DNA of 64,000 bases, taken from assembly GCA_049697115.1 (NCBI GenBank), contig JBAVVD010000007.1, forward strand, positions 27,883 through 91,882, written 5' to 3'. Below the pieces are notes generated by a model that saw nothing but the letters and a program-made list of their open reading frames with translations, made no database searches and was not told where the DNA came from. Positions 17,387 to 24,535 of this stretch are shown here, piece after piece. The DNA comes from JBAVVD01 sp049697115 (GTDB taxonomy: Bacteria > Acidobacteriota > Aminicenantia > Aminicenantales > UBA4085). Position 1 is the stretch's first letter. The number at the start of each line of letters is the position of its first letter. A program made the translations under genes and the position numbers.

Positions 17387-19135
17387 CTATTTATTATTGA
17401 AAAAGAAAGCTCTTATGTCGTCAGAAAATTTGTGATATTCGGAATGCAGGAAATCTGGTATGCGTACTTGTCCTTTGGAAAACTTTATATTTAGAAAATG
17501 TGAAAAACTGAAATCTATACTCGGATCAAATTGAATTCTTTCTTTTATGAGTTCAGGGAAGTCCCTCAAAAAAGGGAGAGATTTTTCGAAGTCCTCGATG
17601 GTCATAACTGTAAGAGGATATATCTCGATATTATCCATTAATGAAGTTCGATTTAAAAGATTCTGAAAATTTCTATTAAAGATATAATTTGTGAAGGGCG
17701 TTTGTAGAACATTATCATATACAATTAAGACTGGGAATATGCGCTTGATTTTTTCCGTATTGATTTTACTGCAAGCAAATTGTCTGGATTTGGAAAATAG
17801 CTTATTAATATTATTAGCAAGTTGCCCATAGCCTTTCCATTCTCCTTTGTTGTTCTTTTCAAATTTCAGTATAATTTCTCCCATCAATGAATCAACTGAG
17901 TTAGCAAATTTGTCTTCTTGGCTTAATATAGTGAACTTATACTCAAAGAGCACTAGATTTTCATCTGAAATAAGAATACCATCGGCAATTTCATCTTTGG
18001 TTTTCTGATAGCAAGGCCTTGAATAGAAATCACTTGATTCGGAATTCAAGCTTTCTTTTATAAGCATATTTATGTATTTTTCGAACAAGAAACCCCAAAA
18101 AACGTGAAACTTCTCCCTTTGATTACTCTCCAAATAACCATTAATCGTCCAAAATATGCCTGTAGCTAGCTTTTCAAGCAGGGAATAAAAATCGATACAG
18201 AAATAAACATCTTGATCAAGGTTAGCTATGGGGTATTTCCGAAATGGCAAGAAGCCGTAATTATAATCTAAATCTTTGGCAGCTCGTATCTCCTCTCGGT
18301 AGGCCGATAATGGCAGAGAAACAAGCTCAAAAAATGTGTCCAACTTCTCTCCAGGGAATTCCTTTCTCGCTTTGGCTAACAGCCGATCTTTGTGAATATA
18401 TATTGCGTCCGGATCTTTCATTATGCGCTTCTTGTTTTCAAGGTAAATGGATAACAGACCGAATACAAAAAACATCAATTCATCAATAGTCAGCTTTGTC
18501 GCAGATTTGAAGATATCATTCAGGTCTAAAAAGGAATCATCATCTTTGAATGAAGATGATATTTCTTTGAATATCTTCCGCATTCGCGATATTACAAGCA
18601 TAAGCTCAGGAGGGTTATTTAGCTCCCAACCAGGTAACGATTCTTTCCAGAGAAGATCTTTTTTCTTATCTGTCTCCTGTCTGTCCAGCTCATTATCGTC
18701 GAGGTTTAGAAGGCTTAAAAGATCATTGGCGATGAGGAAACATATGCCTAGTTTGTTTCTCACTTGGCGAATCTTGAACGGCCTCTTTGGGATATTCTGA
18801 CAGGTTAAAAAGGCATTCTTTAGCATAAATAGAATTTGATGTCGATGGAAGAGAAGCGTGTGTGCGTCGTATTTTTTGCTTAGCCTTTCAAGTGTATAAT
18901 CATTTAGGAACCACTTAGCTATATAGATCTGCAAAGATGAATCAAACGGGCTCTTGATATCAGAGAATAGGAGGTTGATTTTAGATAAAATCAATATCGT
19001 TTCAAAAAAATCAAAATCCTTCAGGCGCCTTTGAAGTTCTCGAACACTGGGCTTTACTCTTGGAAAAAGATCAGAATATCTAAGATAAGCGAGAATAAGA
19101 ACTGGACTATATCTTTTTAAATCCTCTTGGATCAT
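17387..19135 (-). CDS. Unrecognised 582-residue protein with PD-(D/E)XK-like nuclease motif
   Basis: No family is recognised. Residues 1-340 look mostly helical. Around 348-420 the sequence fits a PD-(D/E)XK fold: GFLFEKYI (Glu352 in the first helix), then ADGILI (Asp385) and LVLFEYK (Glu398, Lys400), the D...E-x-K triad of restriction-type nucleases. No signal peptide or membrane helix is seen. The gene is visibly AT-rich compared with the rest of the window, which suggests transfer. Its ATG overlaps the stop of an HNH-endonuclease fragment by ATGA, and a DUF499 remnant follows, so it likely belonged to a defence or restriction cluster. Nuclease activity is inferred from motif spacing only. 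Confidence 0.6.
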   Translation of the reverse strand: MIQEDLKRYSPVLILAYLRYSDLFPRVKPSVRELQRRLKDFDFFETILILSKINLLFSDIKSPFDSSLQIYIAKWFLNDYTLERLSKKYDAHTLLFHRHQILFMLKNAFLTCQNIPKRPFKIRQVRNKLGICFLIANDLLSLLNLDDNELDRQETDKKKDLLWKESLPGWELNNPPELMLVISRMRKIFKEISSSFKDDDSFLDLNDIFKSATKLTIDELMFFVFGLLSIYLENKKRIMKDPDAIYIHKDRLLAKARKEFPGEKLDTFFELVSLPLSAYREEIRAAKDLDYNYGFLPFRKYPIANLDQDVYFCIDFYSLLEKLATGIFWTINGYLESNQREKFHVFWGFLFEKYINMLIKESLNSESSDFYSRPCYQKTKDEIADGILISDENLVLFEYKFTILSQEDKFANSVDSLMGEIILKFEKNNKGEWKGYGQLANNINKLFSKSRQFACSKINTEKIKRIFPVLIVYDNVLQTPFTNYIFNRNFQNLLNRTSLMDNIEIYPLTVMTIEDFEKSLPFLRDFPELIKERIQFDPSIDFSFSHFLNIKFSKGQVRIPDFLHSEYHKFSDDIRAFFFNNK

Positions 19136-19296
19136 CTTAATCCATTTAAATTGGAACCCATCTTTGCTTTTCCGAAAAGCTGCCAGAAATTGACTTCGTC
19201 GATATCGGGAATGCCGGAGACAACCCTATACCACTCGTTGTCTGTAATGCCCACCCAAAGCTTAGCCATTTGCGGGCTGTTCAATGAATTTCCCAT
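19132..19296 (-). pseudogene. N-terminal fragment of HNH restriction-type endonuclease
   Basis: A 54-codon frame containing AKLWVGITDNEWYRVV, then GIPDIDEVNFWQ. This is the start of a common family of HNH endonucleases that open with VGVTDNDWF...LDEVNFWQP. The rest of the family, including the HNH site, is absent; the frame runs into unrelated residues and stops across the start of the downstream gene (ATGA). It is probably a deletion relic whose translation may now couple to that gene. Confidence 0.6.
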
Positions 19297-19481
19297 CGGC
19301 TAAATACCGACTATGAATCCCATTTATGTTCCCAAATTTCCTGCCTAAATATTACATTTTCAATGAAATCAGGTCAATAGATTATTGAATCCAGAAATTC
19401 ACGAGACCTGAAATGCAAGAGATCTGGTAAAGCCTGAGAATCTCGATCTGGAAGTCTCGTCTAAAAATCTAAAAGCTGGGA

Positions 19482-19510
19482 TTGACATTTTGCCGGAAGA
19501 GGTTTAAGCT
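19482..19510 (+). promoter_or_regulatory. Possible promoter of the AbrB/RelE-type toxin-antitoxin pair
   Basis: TTGACA (19482-19487), a 17-base spacer, then TAAGCT (19505-19510). The -35 is perfect but the -10 matches only three of six. If used, transcription would start near 19517, after the first ATG (19511), and would favour ATG 19553 or 19571 for the antitoxin. Confidence 0.35.
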
Positions 19511-19891
19511 ATGTCTGAAATTGTGAAATTCAGAAAATATGAAAATCTAACTATGGGAGACAAGGCAAAAATGGAAGAATTGGTCAGGCTGCGGGCCAGG
19601 GGCCAGGTCACTCTTCCCCGTTTCATCCGAGAAAAGCTCCATTTGGAGGATGGCAGCCTCGTTCTGGTAAAGGCCGTGGACCAGACCATCGTTTTGATTC
19701 CACAGGAGACAGTCGACAAGGAACAGTCATGGTTCTGGCAGGAAAAGTGGCAGAAGCTCGAGGCCGAGGCAGAAGAGGACATCCGGAAAGGAAGAGTGAA
19801 ATCTTTTAATTCGGTCGAGGAACTCTTTGATGAAATTGAGGGAAGGCCTGAAGATCACAAGAACCGAAAGGTTCAAAAAAAGCGTTCTTGA
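19511..19891 (+). CDS. SpoVT/AbrB-domain antitoxin
   Basis: A swapped-hairpin AbrB domain (LVRLRARGQVTLPRFIREKLHLEDG, written here as overlapping short blocks VRLRARGQVTLP and FIREKLHLEDG) is followed by a long charged helical tail (about 75-126) of the kind that embraces a toxin. It would bind operator DNA and neutralise the RelE-like protein encoded next. ATG 19511 has AGAGG upstream; ATG 19571 has AAGG at good spacing and would place the domain right at the N-terminus. The 3' end overlaps the toxin gene by about 60 bases. Confidence 0.82.
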   Translation: MSEIVKFRKYENLTMGDKAKMEELVRLRARGQVTLPRFIREKLHLEDGSLVLVKAVDQTIVLIPQETVDKEQSWFWQEKWQKLEAEAEEDIRKGRVKSFNSVEELFDEIEGRPEDHKNRKVQKKRS

Positions 19892-20111
19892 TCTAGACCA
19901 GCAGACCAGGGAGAAGCTGCGAAAACAGCTCGAGATTTTGATCTCGAACCTGCGGCATCCCTCACTGCGGGTGAAGAAAATCAAGGGGACAAAATCTATT
20001 TTCGAGGCGCGGGTGGATGACCATTATCGATTCACCTTTGAATACGGGGAAAAGAACGAGATCATCCTAAGGGTCGTCGGCCCTCACAACTCGGCGCTCA
20101 AGAAACCATAG
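19830..20111 (+). CDS. RelE/StbE-type mRNA interferase toxin
   Basis: A 93-residue basic protein: TRTERFKKSVLDLD, then RVKKIKGTKSIFEARVDDHYRFTFEYG, then a closing VVGPHNSALKKP. The R-V-x-KIKG...F-E-A-R-x-x-x-YR-F core is the RelE/YafQ-like fold, and the G-x-H terminal strand is typical of this subgroup. ATG 19830 has GAGG upstream. It overlaps the antitoxin gene, so expression is coupled. This is the second toxin-antitoxin pair in the 14-20 kb accessory stretch. Confidence 0.8.
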   Translation: MKLREGLKITRTERFKKSVLDLDQQTREKLRKQLEILISNLRHPSLRVKKIKGTKSIFEARVDDHYRFTFEYGEKNEIILRVVGPHNSALKKP

Positions 20112-20291
20112 GGAGACCTGAAGCGAGACTTTTTTGCAGGCAAATTATAAAGACTAAAGATGCGTTCTTTCCTTAAAATTAAGTCACTCCCTGAAGCTTT
20201 TTTGACAGCTCTTCTGAAGTTTTTCTCTTGACAAGTCAAAAGTGACAAATTATGCTTAATTTTGCCAGGGTTGTCGTTGTAGGGCATACAA

Positions 20292-20696
20292 GTGAAACAG
20301 AAGTTTTTAATACTATTATTTATTACTCTATTTCTCATTTCCTGTGCGAAGTTCTTTCCGGTAAAGACTCAGGAGACTCAGTCTTCCCCCGCTTTTTTTA
20401 CCCGCTCGTTTGACAGGGTCTGGAATGCGTCACTCAAAGCCGTTTTGGATATGAACTTTGTGATCATCAAGCAAAAAAAGGAATCCGTCGGGCTGCCGGC
20501 TTATAGAAAATGGAGCGGGGTCATTGAGGCCAAAGCCAAAAAAAAACTGCTTCTGGAAAAAAATTACCCACTTCTGTCCATCACCGTCAAGGACATCGGA
20601 GGGAAAATTGAAGTCCGGTGCCAGCCCGCTCAAAAGTCCCACACAAAACATCAAAATTCATTCTTTGAATATCTGAAAATACGCGTGAATGAATAA
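20292..20696 (+). CDS. Small lipoprotein of unknown function
   Basis: A 134-residue protein starting with GTG. The N-terminus is a lipoprotein signal (KQKFLILLFITLFLISC, Cys18). The mature part contains SFDRVWNASLKAVLDMNFVII, a pattern also seen in BamC-like and other small periplasmic lipoproteins (F-x-x-VW-x-A...). No family is certain. It lies 100 bases ahead of the Ser/Thr kinase on the same strand and could be part of that unit. Confidence 0.65.
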   Translation: MKQKFLILLFITLFLISCAKFFPVKTQETQSSPAFFTRSFDRVWNASLKAVLDMNFVIIKQKKESVGLPAYRKWSGVIEAKAKKKLLLEKNYPLLSITVKDIGGKIEVRCQPAQKSHTKHQNSFFEYLKIRVNE

Positions 20697-20797
20697 ACCG
20701 GAGGGGGAGAGCCTGATTGACACCGCATGTGCGAATGGAGGGGATGGTCTGACCCGTTCCTAGAGCGCAATTATTTTATTTTTCTGGAGGATTTTGT

Positions 20798-22804
20798 ATG
20801 ATCGGACGCATGGTGGGCAAATACAAGATCCTGGGCGAAATCGGAAGAGGAGGAATGGGAGTTGTCTATAAGGCGCTCCAGGTTTCGCTCAACAGGACGG
20901 TGGCCCTTAAAATGCTTCCCTCCCAGATGGCCATTTCCCGGGAATTTCTGGAAAGATTCCAGAGGGAAGCCAGGATTCTGGCCCGCCTCGCCCATCAAAA
21001 TATCGTCCATATATACGACCTTGAAGAGATGGACGGGGCCTTCTTCATTGTCATGGAGTATATCGAGGGACAGAGCCTGGCCGAGATCATCTCCCGGCAG
21101 AGTCCCTTATCCCTGAGCATGGCCAAAAAAGTGGGCCTTGGAGCGGCCTCTGCGCTATCGGTCGCCCACAAGGCCGGCATCATCCACCGGGACGTCAAAC
21201 CGGAAAATATCATGATCGACCAGCACGGCGAGGTCAAAGTGATGGACTTTGGAATCGCCCGGGCCGCGGATGAAACGTTCAAAACCAGAGCTGGAATCAA
21301 ACTGGGAACGCCCGAATACATGTCTCCGGAACAGGCCAAGGGGATGGACGTGGATGAGCAGTCGGACATTTATTCCCTGGGCATCGTTCTCTATGAAATG
21401 GCGACCGGGAAAGTTCCGTTTTCGGCCCAGGATTCCCTCGCCATAGCCTTAAAGCATGTCCAGGAACCGCCGGTTCCGCCTTCCCTTCTCTGTCCCTCCA
21501 TTTATAAGGATTTTGAAAAGATCATCCTGAAAACTCTGGAGAAAGACAGGGCGCTGCGCTTTAAAAACGCCGATGAACTGTGCCGGGCCTTGAGAAAAAT
21601 AGATGTCCCGGAAGAAGCGGAAACGATTGCCTTCCGGAGCCCCCTGGCGTTTCTGTACTGCCCGCAATGCGGAGAAAGCCTCAAAGAAGATTTCCTCCGC
21701 TGTCCGGAATGCGGCCTTGTGGTCAGGCGCCAGTGTCCGTTTTGTCAGGGAATTTTCGATGCCATCCACAGGGTATGCCCCCACTGTTCCCAGGAGCTTC
21801 CCTCATTCCGGCCCGAGGATGTCCCTGAGACCGTCATCCTCAAGGGGCCTTTGATCAGGGAGCCTGTCCTGCCAACAATCGCAGCGCAAAAGCCAGGGAT
21901 TCCGGTCCCGCAGGCAGTTTTCTCCATTCGCCAAAAAATATCCCGGATATTTCAAAAATATAACATTCCGGCTGTCCTCTTTGTCACCGGAGCCCTTGTG
22001 ATTCTCATTGTGGGAATGGTCCTTGTTTTGGGAGGGAAAAAGACTGTTCCAATACAGGATATCGATTCCGACACAGAGTCCAACTCTTCTCTGGATACTT
22101 CGGACAAAGGAGGAGGTCGAACCGGAGGGACATCCGATAGAAACGTCCTTTCCGCCGATGATTTAGACGCCATGATTGTAGCGGGCAGGGATTACTTCGA
22201 TCGGGGCGAATACGACCTTTGCCGGATTCAAATGGGCAAAGTGCTCTCTCTGGATCGCAGGAACAGGATCGCTGGGGATTATGTCGATAAAGCAGAGGCG
22301 GCGAAGCCCAAAGTCACCAGACTCCTGGACGATGCCAGGGAGGCCTTCCAGAATAAGGACTATCCCGCATGCATCAGCGCCTGTGAAGAGGTCCTCTCCA
22401 TCAGTCCCCGGCACAGCCAGGCCCTGGAGCTCATCAACATGGCCAAGGCCCAGAGTCCGGATTTTATCGGTATGAGTGAGGATGAAAAAGAGATTCAGGA
22501 TATCATTGAACGCCAGAGAAGGGGGATGGAAACAGAAGACGTCCCGCTCGTCATCCAGGATATCGCTCCTGAACTTGCGGCGCAGGTCCGCCGGGATGCC
22601 GAGAACTTTTTTGCCCAGAATAAAATCATCCGTGTCTCTTTCCAGAACGTCAAAATGGATATCAAAGAACAATCCGCAACAGTCACTTTTACCAACCGGA
22701 TGGAATTTATTCCTTCCGGAAGCACAGCTCAAAGAAGTGAAAGTGTTCCGGGAAAATGGCAGCTTGAAAAACGGGAAGGCCTCTGGAAGATCGTGAAATT
22801 TTAA
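20798..22804 (+). CDS. Transmembrane Ser/Thr protein kinase with double zinc ribbon
   Basis: An N-terminal Hanks-type kinase (about 9-270) with all key residues: GRGGMG glycine loop, Lys38, HRDVKPEN (Asp132), DFG (Asp150) and GTPEYMSPEQ. Next are two zinc ribbons (Cys288/291/302/305 and 313/316/327/330), a single membrane helix (about 391-412), a Ser/Gly-rich linker, TPR-like helices (about 445-560) and a C-terminal NTF2-like domain ending KWQLEKREGLWKIVKF. The kinase should be cytoplasmic and the TPR/NTF2 part extracytoplasmic, a receptor layout. GGAGG lies 9 bases before the ATG. The PP2C gene starts one base after its stop, then FHA and protease genes. Confidence 0.92.
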   Translation: MIGRMVGKYKILGEIGRGGMGVVYKALQVSLNRTVALKMLPSQMAISREFLERFQREARILARLAHQNIVHIYDLEEMDGAFFIVMEYIEGQSLAEIISRQSPLSLSMAKKVGLGAASALSVAHKAGIIHRDVKPENIMIDQHGEVKVMDFGIARAADETFKTRAGIKLGTPEYMSPEQAKGMDVDEQSDIYSLGIVLYEMATGKVPFSAQDSLAIALKHVQEPPVPPSLLCPSIYKDFEKIILKTLEKDRALRFKNADELCRALRKIDVPEEAETIAFRSPLAFLYCPQCGESLKEDFLRCPECGLVVRRQCPFCQGIFDAIHRVCPHCSQELPSFRPEDVPETVILKGPLIREPVLPTIAAQKPGIPVPQAVFSIRQKISRIFQKYNIPAVLFVTGALVILIVGMVLVLGGKKTVPIQDIDSDTESNSSLDTSDKGGGRTGGTSDRNVLSADDLDAMIVAGRDYFDRGEYDLCRIQMGKVLSLDRRNRIAGDYVDKAEAAKPKVTRLLDDAREAFQNKDYPACISACEEVLSISPRHSQALELINMAKAQSPDFIGMSEDEKEIQDIIERQRRGMETEDVPLVIQDIAPELAAQVRRDAENFFAQNKIIRVSFQNVKMDIKEQSATVTFTNRMEFIPSGSTAQRSESVPGKWQLEKREGLWKIVKF

Positions 22805-22805
22805 A

Positions 22806-23918
22806 ATGGATATGGACGAAAAGGAAAGCTACGAAATCCGGGTGGGATTCGGATCCGACAAGGGGCGTGTCCGCTCTGCGAACGAGGACAGGTACAGCGT
22901 TTTTATCCCCTATCCCGGATCGGAAAAGGAATCGGAATTCCGGGCCGTGCTGGGAGTTGCGGACGGCATGGGCGGCCATAAGGCGGGCGATCTCGCCAGT
23001 CAGATGATTACCGACAGACTGAACGCCGCGTTTATTCAAGGCGGATACACCTCCTGGTTCGACCGCATGGACGACCTGACTTTGATAATGAAAAATATCG
23101 TCCGGGAGATCAATCGGGAGCTCTACACCCTGTCCAAAAGGGACAACACGCTGGGCGAGATGGGCAGCACGCTGACGTTCGGGATCATCAAGGACTCTAT
23201 TCTGCATCTGATTCATGTCGGCGACAGCCGATGCTATTGCCTCAGAAACGGCGAGATGATCCAATTGACCAGAGACCATTCCTGGGTTGCCGACCAGGTG
23301 AGCTCGGGCGTCCTGTCCAAAGAAGAGGCCGTCGGACATCCGCGGAACAATATCCTCACCCAGGCCATCGGTTTTGACCCCAACATTGAGCCTCAGGTTA
23401 TAAAATGGAAAGTGCAGATGGACGACTGGTATCTCTTCTGCAGCGATGGACTCTCCAATCCCGTCGGCGAAAAGGAAATTCTGGAAGTCCTGACGGCCAA
23501 TGTGAATCCGCAGAGGGCCTGTGACGCATTGATCAATCTGGCCAATCAAAAAGGGGGAGAGGACAATATCACCGCCGTGATCGCGCATCTGGGCAAGGCT
23601 TTGAAGCCGACCAGCCAGGTCGGGCCGGAGGAAGAAAATCCCGCCCGGCGGAGGAAGATAAAAATCCCCAGGATGGCGCTGGCCGGATTTCTGGGCGTGG
23701 TGCTTCTGGCATTTTTCTTTTTTCTCGGAATCACATATCAAAAACACCGGATCAACGTCACGGTCCAAACGCTGCTTGTCGAAAGCGAAAACTACGCTGA
23801 GGCCGGCGACTTCGAGAAATCCGTCCTGTTGGCGGAGTCCATCTTGAGACTGGATCCGAAAAATAAACAAGCGCAGGCGCTTGTTGATCACTATAAACCA
23901 AAAATATCCATCAAATAA
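22806..23918 (+). CDS. PP2C-family Ser/Thr phosphatase with C-terminal membrane helix
   Basis: A PP2C domain (about 10-260) with GRVRSANEDR, ADGMGGHKAG (Asp53 metal ligand), GSTLTFG, HVGDSRCY, TRDHSW, LFCSDGL and EDNITAV, all metal-site Asp residues present. A basic linker, one membrane helix (about 287-308) and a short TPR-like extracytoplasmic tail follow. It should reverse the phosphorylation made by the adjacent kinase, at the same membrane. The ATG comes one base after the kinase stop, so the pair is almost certainly co-translated. The shared C-terminal TM-TPR plan of both proteins suggests they sense or assemble together. Confidence 0.92.
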   Translation: MDMDEKESYEIRVGFGSDKGRVRSANEDRYSVFIPYPGSEKESEFRAVLGVADGMGGHKAGDLASQMITDRLNAAFIQGGYTSWFDRMDDLTLIMKNIVREINRELYTLSKRDNTLGEMGSTLTFGIIKDSILHLIHVGDSRCYCLRNGEMIQLTRDHSWVADQVSSGVLSKEEAVGHPRNNILTQAIGFDPNIEPQVIKWKVQMDDWYLFCSDGLSNPVGEKEILEVLTANVNPQRACDALINLANQKGGEDNITAVIAHLGKALKPTSQVGPEEENPARRRKIKIPRMALAGFLGVVLLAFFFFLGITYQKHRINVTVQTLLVESENYAEAGDFEKSVLLAESILRLDPKNKQAQALVDHYKPKISIK

Positions 23919-23930
23919 GGAGGAAAGGAA

Positions 23931-24452
23931 ATGGGGAGTCAAAAAAATTGTTCCAAAGGGCATGTCCTTGAGGCGTCCTGGAAAATCTGTCCCTACTGCG
24001 GCGAAGCCGTGGTCCGGGCCTCAGATGCAGTTCCGCCGGAACTGAAAAAAACCGTCAGAGAAGACGTGGCCTTTGAACACGAAAAGGCCGAAGAAGCCAG
24101 GGCCGCCGAGGCGAAAAAGACCAAAATCATAAAGGAAAAGTCCCCGGAGATCAAAGCGCTGGCCTGGCTCATTGCGACGGACGGGCCGATGCGCGCCACG
24201 ACGTACCAGATTATAAAAGGGAAGACCACGGTCGGAAATACACTGAGCTGCGACATCCAATTCCAGGACGAATATGTGTCCTCCCAGCATGCGAGCTTTC
24301 ATTTTGACAAGGGCCGATATACCCTCACGGACCTGGACAGCGCCAATGGAACCTATGTGAACGGAAAAAGAGTCACCAAGCGCGGATTGGAAGACGGGGA
24401 CCGGATCAAAATCGGAGAGACGACCTATGTCTTTAAATATTTTGCATTTTGA
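23931..24452 (+). CDS. FHA-domain protein with N-terminal zinc finger
   Basis: A 173-residue soluble protein. A small zinc-binding segment (CSKGHVLEASWKICPYCG) leads into an Ala/Glu/Lys-rich helix, then an FHA domain (about 90-170) with VSSQHASF and LDSANGTYVNGKR. Two pocket residues differ from the norm: the GR pair is GN (TVGNTLSCDI), and SRxH is SSQH. It may bind phosphothreonine poorly or use another ligand. AGGAGGAAAGG precedes the ATG, 12 bases after the phosphatase stop. It is a likely substrate or adaptor of the kinase. Confidence 0.9.
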   Translation: MGSQKNCSKGHVLEASWKICPYCGEAVVRASDAVPPELKKTVREDVAFEHEKAEEARAAEAKKTKIIKEKSPEIKALAWLIATDGPMRATTYQIIKGKTTVGNTLSCDIQFQDEYVSSQHASFHFDKGRYTLTDLDSANGTYVNGKRVTKRGLEDGDRIKIGETTYVFKYFAF

Positions 24453-24535
24453 GCCGAACCGGACCGAATGCGCCTGAATCAAAATGAATAGAGACGTCGA
24501 AAGCAAGGAAAAAATGTGAGTCAAGGGAGGTTAAT

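Noticed and set aside
22707..23963. 418-codon minus-strand frame over the PP2C gene
   Set aside because: Antisense to a gene with all PP2C motifs; no recognisable protein.
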